Positions 44,928 to 53,866 of a stretch of DNA of 64,000 bases are shown one piece after another. This DNA is from Ruminococcus sp. 210702-SL.1.03 (lineage in GTDB: Bacteria; Bacillota; Clostridia; Oscillospirales; Ruminococcaceae). The notes under the pieces were generated by a model. It had not been told where the DNA came from, ran no database searches, and worked only from the letters and a program-made list of their open reading frames with translations. Position 1 is the stretch's first letter; every line of letters begins with the position of its first letter. Position numbers and translations under genes: made by a program. The DNA lies in NCBI RefSeq assembly GCF_020559915.1, contig NZ_JAJCLZ010000002.1:186001-250000 (forward strand), given 5' to 3'.

Positions 44928-45779
44928 ATGAAACTTTTGATCTCGATAATACTTGACGTGCTCGTAGTGATGGTGCTGCTGATACCGATGATCCACGGGT
45001 TCGCAAAGGGCATGAAGCGGCTGATATTTTCTATGCTTTCGCTGGCGGTGTCAGCGGTAACGGCGTTTGCGGTATCGGGCATATTTGCCGAGCCCGTATA
45101 CCAGCGGTATTTTAAGGAAAAGGTGCACACCTACTGCGAGAACGCTGCGGAAAATTACGACATCACGGCGCAGACCGGCGATATGCTCTCGCAATACGGC
45201 GTAGAGATACCCGAGGAGGACATACGCAGTGCGCTGAGTTCGGCGGAGAGTTTGCCGAAGTCGATAAGTTCGCTGGCGGCGACGTATGGTGCTGACGCGG
45301 AGAGTGCGGCGCAGCTTGAAAAGGACGTTGACAAGATGCTCAGCGAGGACATTCCCGCGGAGATAGAGTCTGCCATGCCGCAGGGTATCCCGAGCGGATC
45401 GCTGACGAAAGGGCAGATATACGACGCGGCGCGGGCGCTAGCGCGTTCCCCGCAGGAGGCCGCCGACTATGCCGAGAGCGAGATAGCCGCCCCCGCAGCA
45501 ACGGCGGTCATCAAAACGGTGCTTTTCTTTATCGTGCAGGGCTTGATGAGTTTGATAATGCTTGCGGCGTTTTTCATATTCGGCGTAGATTTCAAGTCCG
45601 CACCGAAGACTGCGGGCGACCGTGCGGGCGGCGCTGCGCTGGGGCTTGTACAAGGCGCGGCAAGTCTGCTGATACTTGTAATGGTAGTCGGCGCGGCGGA
45701 GCAGGCTAGCGGCGGGCTATTCGACATCGAAAGTCTAAGCTCGAAGATATTCCTGCCGATATTCAACATACTTTACTGA
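44928..45779 (+). CDS. CvpA-like membrane protein
   Basis: The 283 residues show a CvpA-type arrangement. There are two N-terminal helices (LLISIILDVLVVMVLLIPMIHGFAKGMKRLIFSMLSLAVSAVTAFAVSGIF), a hydrophilic middle region of about 150 residues that is longer than in ordinary CvpA, and two C-terminal helices (VIKTVLFFIVQGLMSLIMLAAFFIFGV; ALGLVQGAASLLILVMVVGAAEQ). CvpA proteins are linked to envelope integrity. It begins 30 bp after the DUF5711-like gene and is the last gene before the inverted repeat. Confidence 0.78.
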   Translation: MKLLISIILDVLVVMVLLIPMIHGFAKGMKRLIFSMLSLAVSAVTAFAVSGIFAEPVYQRYFKEKVHTYCENAAENYDITAQTGDMLSQYGVEIPEEDIRSALSSAESLPKSISSLAATYGADAESAAQLEKDVDKMLSEDIPAEIESAMPQGIPSGSLTKGQIYDAARALARSPQEAADYAESEIAAPAATAVIKTVLFFIVQGLMSLIMLAAFFIFGVDFKSAPKTAGDRAGGAALGLVQGAASLLILVMVVGAAEQASGGLFDIESLSSKIFLPIFNILY

Positions 45780-45845
45780 CTTTGCTGTTTTGCTTTTTTG
45801 CTGTTTTGCGATTGTGGTAAAATGATGAAAGTTTGCGGGTATGTA

Positions 45846-45874
45846 TTGCAATCTTGATTAAAATGGTGTATAAT
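45846..45874 (+). promoter_or_regulatory. Promoter upstream of the ClpE-like gene
   Basis: TTGCAA (45846-45851) and TATAAT (45869-45874) have a 17-bp spacer. If it drives the Clp gene, its leader of about 335 nt contains repeat copy 2. No CIRCE or CtsR operator was recognised. Confidence 0.65.
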
Positions 45875-45920
45875 TAAGGGTAATCTGAATGTGGGGGTTC
45901 TGGTTTGGGGCTTTTACTGG

Positions 45921-46131
45921 GTTTGTTCAAGGGCGTGCGCCCTTGAAGGCCGCGTTTGTTGGGCGACGGACTAGGAAAATCCCTCTATCGCAGGGATTTT
46001 CCTCTTTTAAAACAGTCCACCGGACTGATTTAGGAAATTCGGCGAAGCCGACTTTCCACGCGCCGCTTGAGCACGCGCTTTTCTTATCTTCACGCTTTAC
46101 GATTGTTCGTGCTCGGCGTTTACACCGCGAC
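45921..46131 (-). repeat. Three-hairpin intergenic repeat, copy 2 (inverted)
   Basis: The core 45921-46032 is the reverse complement of the copy 1 core, with the same three hairpins and only scattered differences in the spacers. Beyond it lies another imperfect hairpin (TTCGGC-GAA-GCCGA, about 46038-46051) and the same weakly conserved flank (to 46131). The two copies enclose truA, the DUF5711-like gene and the CvpA-like gene. The 438-bp gap holds nothing else recognisable. Confidence 0.8.
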
Positions 46132-46217
46132 TTATTAGGTGATTTGGATTATTATTTTAGACTTCTACTATTTATATATATATTGGCTTTTTGCCTAAGG
46201 AAAGGATGAAATGAAAT

Positions 46218-48542
46218 ATGCTGATGTGCTCTAAATGCGGCAAACGCCCTGCCGTTGTCTTTATTTCCCAAATGGGCGCTCACGACCACAACGAAGGCGG
46301 CAACGGCCTCGGTAAAGGTCTCTGCATCGTCTGCGCCAAAGAAGCTGGTATCCCGCAGGTCGATGAATACATCAAAAGAATGGGTATCAGCGATGAAGAT
46401 CTGGAGGAAATGGCTAACGCCACCAGCGACCTCTTCGACGAGGGCGAGTCTTTTGAAAACGGCGGCAGCAGCACCCTCCCCGAGCTTTTCGGAAACCTGA
46501 TGGGCAACGTCGAAAAACTCTTCGGCGGCGCGGCTATGCCCACCGCTCAGACCCCCGATGGCGAGCCTGCTCAGTCGGGCTCGTTCGCGAAAAAGCCCGC
46601 AAAAGATAAGCCGAAGCCAAAGCTGAAATACCTCAACACCTACTGCACCAACCTCTCGGAAAAGGCTGCCAGCGGCAATATGGACAACGTCATCGGGCGC
46701 GAGCGCGAGATCGACCGCGTTATTCAGATACTCTCGCGCCGTCAGAAAAACAACCCATGCCTGATAGGCGAGCCCGGCGTCGGCAAGACCGCGATAGCCG
46801 AGGGCATAGCTCAGCGCATCAGTTCGGGCGACGTGCCCTACCGTCTGCACGACAAGACCGTTTACCTGCTCGACATGGCTGCGCTGGTAGCGGGCACGCA
46901 GTTCCGCGGACAGTTCGAGAGCCGCATGAAAGGGCTTATCGAAGAGGTCAAGCGGCTGGGCAACGTTATACTTTTCATCGACGAGGTACATTCAATAGTC
47001 GGTACGGGCGACTCTGAGGGCAGCATGAGCGCTTCAAATATCCTAAAGCCTGCGCTTTCGCGCGGCGAGGTACAGGTCATCGGCGCGACTACTTTCAGCG
47101 AGTACCGCAAGTACATCGAGAAAGACGCGGCGCTCGAGCGGCGTTTTCAGCCCGTAACGGTCAACGAACCGACGATAGCCGACGCCTGCCGTATGCTCGA
47201 GGGCATAAAGAAATATTACGAAGCGCACCACAAGATACACGTTTCGGATGCGATGATCCGCGAGTGCGTGCAGCTTTCTGAGCGCTACATTACTGACAGA
47301 TATTTGCCCGATAAGGCGATAGACCTGCTGGACGAAGCCTGCGCATATGCCTCCACCCGAAACAGCGCGCTGGAGGAGTTTGAAAAGCTGACGGACGAGT
47401 CGGCGGCGGCAGACCTCGCGGTAGAGGAAGCCGAAAGCAGCAGCGAAAAGGAAGAAAACCCCGATTACGAAAAGATCGCCGAGCTGAAAATGAACCAGAT
47501 GCGCATTTCAAACCGTCTGGAAGAGCTGAAGCCGCAAGCGGACGCCGCGCAGGTAACGGAAAAAGACCTCGCGCAGGTGATAGAAGTTTGGACGGGCATA
47601 CCCGCCAGCAAGATCGAGGCTACCGAGTTTGAGAAGATACGCAGCCTGCCCGAGATACTTTCGGCGCGCGTTATCGGTCAGGAGGAAGCCATAAAGGCGG
47701 TCAGCGCAGCTATCCGCCGCAGCCGCATACATCTTTCTAAGCGCATACGCCCCGCCTCGTTCATATTTGTAGGTCCTACCGGCGTCGGCAAGACCGAGCT
47801 TGTAAAGGTGCTGGGCGAAACGCTCTTTGACGAAAACGAGCCGCTGATAAGGGTAGATATGTCGGAGTACATGGAGAAGCACTCGGTGAGCAAGCTCATC
47901 GGTTCACCTCCCGGCTACGTCGGCTTTGACGAAGCGGGTCAGCTAACTGAAAAGGTTCGCCGCCGCCCGTATTCGGTAGTGCTTTTCGACGAGATAGAGA
48001 AAGCGCACCCCGACGTTATGAACATTCTTCTTCAAATATTGGACGAGGGACAGATACACGATTCGCAGGGCAGACCTGTTTCGTTCCAAAATACAGTTAT
48101 AGTAATGACGTCTAACGCCGGTTCTACTGACAGAGATACGGGCGTTGGCTTTAACAAAACGCAGGCTGAGATCTCTAAGGACAAGGCTATGAAAGCGCTG
48201 GGCGAGTTCCTGCGCCCCGAGTTCCTCGGCAGAGTGGACGAGGTGGTAGTTTTCAACCCGCTTACGGAGGAGGACTACGGCAAGATAGCCGCCCTGATGC
48301 TGGACGAGATGCGCGAGCCGCTTGAAGAGCAGGGAATATCGCTTGCATACAAGCCCGCGGCGACCGCGCTCATCGCGAAAAAGGCTTACGGCAAAAAGCT
48401 CGGCGGAAGAGATATACGCAAGGTCATTCGCGAAGAGGTGGAAGACCCCCTCGCCGAGATAATGGTGGAAAAGGGCGAGAGCGGAATTAAGCTGGTGCTG
48501 ATAGACGCGCAGGACGATAAGCTTATCGTTAAGGCAGAGTAA
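46218..48542 (+). CDS. clpE: ClpE-like AAA+ unfoldase (Clp protease ATP-binding subunit)
   Basis: The protein unfolds substrates for ClpP or acts as a chaperone. At 774 residues it begins with a four-cysteine zinc finger (C4, C7, C36, C39) in place of the ClpN domain, the hallmark of ClpE. The first ATPase module has GEPGVGKTAIAEGIAQRI and VILFIDEVHSIVGTG. A short coiled coil (KIAELKMNQMRISNRLEELK) follows, then the second module with FVGPTGVGKTELVKVLGE, VVLFDEIEKAHPDV and RPEFLGRVDEVVVF, and the ClpB-D2 tail (KKLGGRDIRKVI). ClpC is the alternative name but lacks this zinc finger. Ribosome site AAAGGATGAA. Confidence 0.88.
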   Translation: MLMCSKCGKRPAVVFISQMGAHDHNEGGNGLGKGLCIVCAKEAGIPQVDEYIKRMGISDEDLEEMANATSDLFDEGESFENGGSSTLPELFGNLMGNVEKLFGGAAMPTAQTPDGEPAQSGSFAKKPAKDKPKPKLKYLNTYCTNLSEKAASGNMDNVIGREREIDRVIQILSRRQKNNPCLIGEPGVGKTAIAEGIAQRISSGDVPYRLHDKTVYLLDMAALVAGTQFRGQFESRMKGLIEEVKRLGNVILFIDEVHSIVGTGDSEGSMSASNILKPALSRGEVQVIGATTFSEYRKYIEKDAALERRFQPVTVNEPTIADACRMLEGIKKYYEAHHKIHVSDAMIRECVQLSERYITDRYLPDKAIDLLDEACAYASTRNSALEEFEKLTDESAAADLAVEEAESSSEKEENPDYEKIAELKMNQMRISNRLEELKPQADAAQVTEKDLAQVIEVWTGIPASKIEATEFEKIRSLPEILSARVIGQEEAIKAVSAAIRRSRIHLSKRIRPASFIFVGPTGVGKTELVKVLGETLFDENEPLIRVDMSEYMEKHSVSKLIGSPPGYVGFDEAGQLTEKVRRRPYSVVLFDEIEKAHPDVMNILLQILDEGQIHDSQGRPVSFQNTVIVMTSNAGSTDRDTGVGFNKTQAEISKDKAMKALGEFLRPEFLGRVDEVVVFNPLTEEDYGKIAALMLDEMREPLEEQGISLAYKPAATALIAKKAYGKKLGGRDIRKVIREEVEDPLAEIMVEKGESGIKLVLIDAQDDKLIVKAE

Positions 48543-48711
48543 GGCATAGCGGCTTCGCCGCAAAAAATATATGATCTCCACGAACGGACGGCGAAAAAGC
48601 CGCCCGTTCTTTTTTTTGCTTTATTTGACTAATTTGCGGCGGCGTACTGATTAGGAATAGTGAAATTCTCCAAAGATTTATTTTGATAGGCACTTTTAAC
48701 AAACTTGCCAC

Positions 48712-48740
48712 TTGACATATGTGCAGTTTAGACATATAAT
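48712..48740 (+). promoter_or_regulatory. Consensus promoter of glgP
   Basis: TTGACA (48712-48717) and TATAAT (48735-48740) are both perfect with a 17-bp spacer, followed by a leader of about 200 nt. Confidence 0.9.
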
Positions 48741-48768
48741 AGTATATGGGGCATTATGCACGGGTTTT

Positions 48769-48845
48769 CATGGACGAAATCGCGCGCGAAATATGTAATC
48801 AATTCACGTTTTGTTGATGAAATTGCGGGCAAAATGTGGTATGAT
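48769..48845 (+). repeat. Imperfect tandem duplication in the glgP leader
   Basis: Two neighbouring blocks, starting TTTTCATGGACGAAATCGCG (48769) and TTTTGTTGATGAAATTGCGG (48810), are about three-quarters identical over roughly 32 bp. In some frames both read like DEIA-R/G-E/K, but neither has a ribosome site. Their role is unknown. Confidence 0.35.
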
Positions 48846-48947
48846 AAAATAAATGTATCGGTCAAACGTTTTCACAAGAGCTATCTATGGCTTTTTTGTA
48901 TGAAGTTGAACGCTGCCGATGCGAAAGGAAATATAGGAGGAAATGAT

Positions 48948-51368
48948 ATGGCTAAAGCAGTTAAAGCACCGGAGCCGAAAACGATCTCTAAAGAAGAGCT
49001 GAAACAGAAATTCGTTCAGGTACTTCACGACGACTTCCAGACGACTCCCGAAGAAGCTTCCGACCAGCAGGTATACGAGGCTCTTACCAAAATAGTAGTA
49101 GGTATCTTAAAGGCTAAGCGCCGCCACTTTACAGTTAAAAACAGATCTGAGGGTAAGAAGAAGATCTACTACCTTTCGATGGAGTTCCTGATGGGCAGAA
49201 GCCTCAAGACCAGCATCTACAACCTTGAGATGGTAGACGAAACAGTCGCTATGCTCAAGGACTTCGGCATTTCTATAAACGGCATTTACGAAATGGAGCC
49301 TGACGCAGGTCTGGGCAACGGCGGTCTGGGAAGACTTGCTGCCTGCTACCTCGACGCGCTGGCTGCCGACGGCTACCACGCTACCGGCTACTCCATTCTT
49401 TACGAATACGGCATCTTTAAGCAGAAGCTGGAAGACGGCTGGCAGACCGAGCTGCCCGATAACTGGCTGCCCGGCGGATCCGCTATGCTCGTTCCCGTGC
49501 CCAGCGCCGCTATCGAAGTTAAGTTCGACGGCAACCTTAAAGAATACTGGGATAACAACTTCCACTGCGTAGAGCTGGAAAACTACACCTCTGTACTCGC
49601 AGTACCTTACGATATGTTCGTTTCGGGCTACGACAGCGAGGCTGTTTCTAAGCTGCGCCTTTGGAAAGCGGAAGTTCCCTCTTTTGATATGGCTATGTTC
49701 AACAAGGGCGATTATTCTAAGGCTCTTGGCAGAAATATCATGTCGCAGGCTATCACTAAGGTGCTTTATCCTAACGATAACCACGCTGAGGGCAAGTCAC
49801 TGCGTCTGCGCCAGCAGTATTTCCTCGTAGCAGCTTCCGTAGGCGATATTGTAAACACTCATATGAACGTTTACGGCACTATGGATAACCTTGCCGATAA
49901 GGTAGCTATCCACATCAACGATACTCACCCCACCCTCGCTATCCCCGAGCTGATGAGAATACTGCTCGACGACTGCGGCTACGACTGGGACAAGGCTTGG
50001 GACATCGTTACTCACACCTTTGCTTACACCAACCACACCGTAATGCCCGAAGCTCTCGAAAAATGGGACTGCAACCTGCTCAAGAGCGTTACACCGAGAA
50101 TCTTCTCCATCATCGTAGAGATAAACGAGAGATACTGCAAGAAACTTTGGGATATGTATCATGACGAGGGCAAGGTCACTCATATGTCCATCATCGAAAA
50201 CAACATGGTAAAGATGGCTACCCTCTGCGTACACGCTTCGCACCATGTAAACGGCGTTGCTAAGATACACTCTGAGATAATAAAGAAGGAAACTTTCAAG
50301 GACGAGTACCAGTACACTCCCGAAAAGTTCACCAACGTTACCAACGGTATCGCTTACAGAAGATGGCTGTATCAGTCGAACGAGGGTCTTACCTCGCTGC
50401 TCAAGGACTGCATAGGCGACGGTTTCCTCAAGGACGCTTCCGAGCTGAGCAAGTTCAAGGCATTCGCCGACGATAAGGCAGTACTCGAAAAGCTGACCAA
50501 GATAAAGAAGGAAAACAAAGAGCGTTTCGCTAAGTATGTAAAGAACCAGTACGGCGCTGCCCTCAATACCGACTCTATCTTCGACGTACAGGTAAAGCGC
50601 CTGCACGAGTACAAGCGCCAGCAGCTCAACGCCCTCAACATCATTGCTGAGTACAATTACCTCAAGGCCAACCCCGACGCACCCTTCGTGCCAAAGACCT
50701 ACATCTTCGCGGCTAAGGCTGCCCCCGGATACTACATGGCTAAGCAGATAATCAAGCTGATCTGGAACATCTCGCAGGAGCTGAGAAAAGATCCTAAGCT
50801 GAATAAGAAGCTGAACGTTATCTTCATGGAAGATTACTGCGTATCCCTCTCTGAGATACTCATGCCCGCCGCCAATATCTCCGAGCAGATCTCGCTCGCA
50901 GGTACTGAGGCTTCGGGTACCGGCAACATGAAGCTTATGATAAACGGCGCTATCACCCTCGGAACTCTCGACGGAGCTAACGTAGAGATACACGAGCAGG
51001 TAGGCGACGAGAATATCCTCCTCTTCGGCATGAATGTTGACGAGGTAGAGGCTGCTAAGCCGAATTACAAGCCTATCGACGTTTACAACTCTAACGGCGT
51101 ACTGAGAGCCGCTGTTGACAGACTCGTTTCCGGCATAAACGGCGAGCAGTTCAATGAGATAGCAAATTCGCTCAAGACTACTGACACCTACATGGCGTTC
51201 GCAGACTTCGCTTCCTATCAGGACGCGCAGAGAAGAGCGAGCGAGAGCTACTCTGACACTGAGAAGTGGGCTAAGATGAGCCTTATGAACATCGCAGGCG
51301 CAGGCATATTCTCCGCTGACAGAGCTGTTGACGAATACGCTAAGAACATCTGGAACCTTACTAAGTAA
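48948..51368 (+). CDS. glgP: Glycogen phosphorylase
   Basis: The enzyme releases glucose-1-phosphate from glycogen or other alpha-glucans. The 806-residue protein has the full family pattern: YYLSMEFLMGRSLKTSIYNL, DAGLGNGGLGRLAACYLDALA, HINDTHPTLAIPELMRILLD, VTNGIAYRRWL, VQVKRLHEYKRQQLNALNI, and the pyridoxal phosphate lysine in EASGTGNMKLMINGAITLGTLDGANVEI. ATG 48948 follows AGGAGG by 7 nt; longer frames enter the leader. Codon bias indicates high expression. It is monocistronic. Confidence 0.97.
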   Translation: MAKAVKAPEPKTISKEELKQKFVQVLHDDFQTTPEEASDQQVYEALTKIVVGILKAKRRHFTVKNRSEGKKKIYYLSMEFLMGRSLKTSIYNLEMVDETVAMLKDFGISINGIYEMEPDAGLGNGGLGRLAACYLDALAADGYHATGYSILYEYGIFKQKLEDGWQTELPDNWLPGGSAMLVPVPSAAIEVKFDGNLKEYWDNNFHCVELENYTSVLAVPYDMFVSGYDSEAVSKLRLWKAEVPSFDMAMFNKGDYSKALGRNIMSQAITKVLYPNDNHAEGKSLRLRQQYFLVAASVGDIVNTHMNVYGTMDNLADKVAIHINDTHPTLAIPELMRILLDDCGYDWDKAWDIVTHTFAYTNHTVMPEALEKWDCNLLKSVTPRIFSIIVEINERYCKKLWDMYHDEGKVTHMSIIENNMVKMATLCVHASHHVNGVAKIHSEIIKKETFKDEYQYTPEKFTNVTNGIAYRRWLYQSNEGLTSLLKDCIGDGFLKDASELSKFKAFADDKAVLEKLTKIKKENKERFAKYVKNQYGAALNTDSIFDVQVKRLHEYKRQQLNALNIIAEYNYLKANPDAPFVPKTYIFAAKAAPGYYMAKQIIKLIWNISQELRKDPKLNKKLNVIFMEDYCVSLSEILMPAANISEQISLAGTEASGTGNMKLMINGAITLGTLDGANVEIHEQVGDENILLFGMNVDEVEAAKPNYKPIDVYNSNGVLRAAVDRLVSGINGEQFNEIANSLKTTDTYMAFADFASYQDAQRRASESYSDTEKWAKMSLMNIAGAGIFSADRAVDEYAKNIWNLTK

Positions 51369-51386
51369 TTTTCAGAATATATTTTC

Positions 51387-51428
51387 GCTGCGGGAAGAGT
51401 ACCAAAAACTCTTTCCGCAGCTTTTTTT
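51387..51428 (+). terminator. Terminator of glgP
   Basis: GCTGCGGGAAGAGT pairs with ACTCTTTCCGCAGC over a 7-nt loop, followed by seven T residues. Bases 51429-51595 are AT-rich with nothing recognisable. Confidence 0.92.
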
Positions 51429-51595
51429 GTTTTATGAAAACTGCGTGAAACAATTTGGAAAAAAGAATGTTAATTTTAGTTAACATATCATAAAAGAAAA
51501 TTTACAATGATTGTACAGATTTTACTACAGCGCTTTTTTGAAGCCGATGAATTGTTGTTTAATCAGCCAAAATTTATTTTTTTTGCTCAAAACCC

Positions 51596-51624
51596 TTGCA
51601 TTTTTCGACATATGGTGATATAAT
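51596..51624 (+). promoter_or_regulatory. Promoter of the amino-acid transporter operon
   Basis: TTGCAT (51596-51601) and TATAAT (51619-51624) have a 17-bp spacer, about 450 bp upstream of the first gene. Confidence 0.82.
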
Positions 51625-51630
51625 TAAATC

Positions 51631-52065
51631 AAGCTAAAGAGGACAACACCTCAGAAAGCTGATAATAAATTTCCGACAAAGAAGTCGCTCGAATGTTTGG
51701 ATAATCAGGCATGGGCGGCGATTTTTCTTTTATGGGGATAATTAAATATCATTACCGACAATGGCGTCGCTTTCCGCATAAAGGCTCTGAAAAGGGTCGG
51801 CGGAGAAGCGGCGTTTTTTTTTAGTTGGCAGATGGGCGAAACTAAAAGCAAAACTAAACGAGTTGACAAAGGCGTCATTTCCGCAGGCAGGTCTGAGCGA
51901 TAAGCTTGAAACAGACCGAGCGGAGAGGACGCTTTTAATTATAGTCTGAATAGTGAGCGATGGGGAAAACGCATTTCAAAAGGTCACCGGCTGCAGCGAA
52001 AAAAAGCCTTTTGATGAAGAAAAGCATCGTGAAGCAAGCAGACGAAAATATCTCAATTCTATAAG
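51631..52065 (+). promoter_or_regulatory. Long structured leader RNA with three tandem terminator-like units
   Basis: After a first hairpin (51631-51660, GAGG/CCTC core) come three related units. Unit 1 starts CCGACAAAGAAGTCGCT (51673) and ends GGCGGCGATTTTT. Unit 2 starts CCGACAATGGCGTCGCT (51755) and ends GCGGAGAAGCGGCG plus nine T. Unit 3 starts TTGACAAAGGCGTCATTTCC (51863) and ends GCGGAGAGGACGCTTTT. In each, GAC and GTC can pair as a small hairpin, while the bases from GTC onward can instead pair with the G/C-rich arm before the T run. A last hairpin (CAAAAGG/CCTTTTG, 51977-52013) precedes the ribosome site. I find no T-box, lysine, glycine or SAM motif. It probably controls the operon by attenuation. 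Confidence 0.6.
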
Positions 52066-52077
52066 GAGTGGTCAAAA

Positions 52078-52965
52078 ATGAAAAGAAGTTTTAAAAGGGT
52101 ACTCGCAGCGATCACAGCCGGTTGTCTTTGCATGGGAATGTTATCTTCCTGCGGCGGCAGCGATGGAGATTCGTCTAAGGCGGCGGCTGACGGAAAGGTT
52201 CTCAGAGTAGGTATGGAATGCGCATACGCACCTTTTAACTGGACGCAGAAAACCGAGGACACCCCCGACGGCGGCAAGGCTGTACCGATATACAATCAGG
52301 ACGGCAGCTACGCTTACGGCTACGACGTAATGGTAGCGCAAAAGATCGCCGATGAGCTGGATATGGAACTCGAGATACATAAAGTAGAGTGGGATTCAAT
52401 AGGCCTCAGCATGGATTCGGGCGAATATGACTGCATCATCGCAGGAATGGGCAGAACCGCTAAGCGCGAAAAATCTTACGCTTTCACCGAACCTTACTAT
52501 TACAGAGATAACTGCATAGTAGTAAAGGCTGACTCAGACCTTGCGAACGTTACGGGACTTTCGCAGCTGAAAGGCAAGAACGTTACCGTTACCACGCAGC
52601 TCGGCACCGGCTGGGTAGACCTGCTCGATCAGGTTCCCGACGCAAAGCTCGGCTCTAACTACGAAACTACCGCAGAGGTATTCCTCGCGATCTCAAACAA
52701 CGTTGCGGACGTAGCCGTTATCGACGTTCCTACTGCTGAGTCGGCGCTGCTGACCAACAAGGATCTCAAGCTCATCAGACTTGACGAAAACGACGCTTTC
52801 CAGAACGACCAGGAAATGACTAACGTCTGCATAGCTACCAGAAAGGACGATACCGAGCTTCGCGACAAGATACAGGGAGCTATGGATAAGCTGGAGTGGA
52901 ATGACAAGGCAAAGATGGACGAGCTAATGGAAACTGCAATATCTTCGCAGCCTGCGGCTAACTAA
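52078..52965 (+). CDS. Amino-acid ABC transporter substrate-binding lipoprotein
   Basis: This 295-residue lipoprotein captures a polar amino acid outside the membrane. The signal peptide ends in a lipobox (GMLSSC, Cys24). The mature part matches the SBP_bac_3 family: LRVGMECAYAPFNWTQ, GYDVMVAQKIADELDMELEIHKVEWDSIGLSMDSGEYDCIIAGMGRTAKREKSYAFTEPYYYRDN and the hinge segments LKGKNVTVTTQLGTGWVDLL. The ligand cannot be read from the sequence. AAGGAG 11 nt upstream supports the start. It is the first gene after the structured leader. Confidence 0.94.
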   Translation: MKRSFKRVLAAITAGCLCMGMLSSCGGSDGDSSKAAADGKVLRVGMECAYAPFNWTQKTEDTPDGGKAVPIYNQDGSYAYGYDVMVAQKIADELDMELEIHKVEWDSIGLSMDSGEYDCIIAGMGRTAKREKSYAFTEPYYYRDNCIVVKADSDLANVTGLSQLKGKNVTVTTQLGTGWVDLLDQVPDAKLGSNYETTAEVFLAISNNVADVAVIDVPTAESALLTNKDLKLIRLDENDAFQNDQEMTNVCIATRKDDTELRDKIQGAMDKLEWNDKAKMDELMETAISSQPAAN

Positions 52966-53092
52966 ATCAGATCTCTGACTGATAAGAATACAATACCTGA
53001 AAACTTGGAATGACTGATGAAATGCGGTCATTCTGAGCCGTAAGGGCAAAATATCTATCTATAATTTATAAACTGAGAAAAGGGGAAATGTT

Positions 53093-53851
53093 ATGAATTT
53101 CAAAGATCCTACCAACATGATCGAGTGGATCGTGTATATAGCTCTTGAATACAAGGATATGTTCCTGCAAGGCTTGTGGATAACGCTTTACATTTCAATA
53201 GTCGGCACGCTGGTCGGCTTCATCGTTGGCTACCTCGTGGGCATAGTACAGGATATTAAGATAAACAAAGATGACAATATCATAAAGCGCATACTTATGC
53301 GCCTGCTAAAGATCATCTGCCTTGTGTATGTCGAGATATTCCGCGGCACGCCTATGATAGTACAGGGCATGATAGTTTATTACGGTCTGCTGAAAGCGGA
53401 GGTAAACATCACCCCCGTGCTTGCGGGTATAATCGTTACCGTTCTCAATACCGGCGCTTACATGGCTGAAACGGTGCGCGGCGGTATCAATTCGGTGGAC
53501 AAGGGCCAGAAAGAGGGCGCTTGGTCGCTGGGCATGTCGCCTATGAAGACTATGCTGCTGGTAGTTTTGCCGCAGGCTTTCAAGAACGTAGTTCCCGAAA
53601 TGGTAAACACCTTCCTTACAAACCTCAAGATGACCTCGGTACTGAACGTCATCGGCGTATCGGAGCTGTTCCTCGTTGCAAAGACGGCGGGCGGTACTTA
53701 CTACAAGTATTTCGAGGCTTACCTCGTTATCGCCGTCATCTACTTCGTTCTTTGCTTCATATTCAACAGAGTGTTTATGGCGCTGGAGAAGAAGCTGGGC
53801 AACAAGAGCGACTACGTTCTCGCTACCGAATACATCGAAGAGAAAATGTAA
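53093..53851 (+). CDS. Amino-acid ABC transporter permease (HisM/GlnP type)
   Basis: The 252-residue membrane protein has about five helices and the permease family's pattern: FLQGLWITLYISIVGTLVGFIVGYLVG, IEIFRGTPMIVQGMIVYYGL-like segment near residue 80, and the EAA loop GGINSVDKGQKEGAWSLGMSPMKTMLLVVLPQAFKNVVPEMVN (about 128-170) that docks the ATPase. It lies 127 bp after the binding protein; that gap contains no clear terminator. AAAGGGGAAATGTT precedes the ATG. Confidence 0.94.
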   Translation: MNFKDPTNMIEWIVYIALEYKDMFLQGLWITLYISIVGTLVGFIVGYLVGIVQDIKINKDDNIIKRILMRLLKIICLVYVEIFRGTPMIVQGMIVYYGLLKAEVNITPVLAGIIVTVLNTGAYMAETVRGGINSVDKGQKEGAWSLGMSPMKTMLLVVLPQAFKNVVPEMVNTFLTNLKMTSVLNVIGVSELFLVAKTAGGTYYKYFEAYLVIAVIYFVLCFIFNRVFMALEKKLGNKSDYVLATEYIEEKM

Positions 53852-53866
53852 CTGGAGGGATCTGAA

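Noticed and set aside
49797..50993. A 398-codon frame antisense to glgP
   Set aside because: Same reason: codon-bias shadow of a highly expressed gene.
51631..52077. T-box or lysine riboswitch upstream of the amino-acid transporter
   Set aside because: No T-box sequence (AGGGTGG-type antiterminator bulge) and no lysine riboswitch core was found; the three repeated units follow a different plan.
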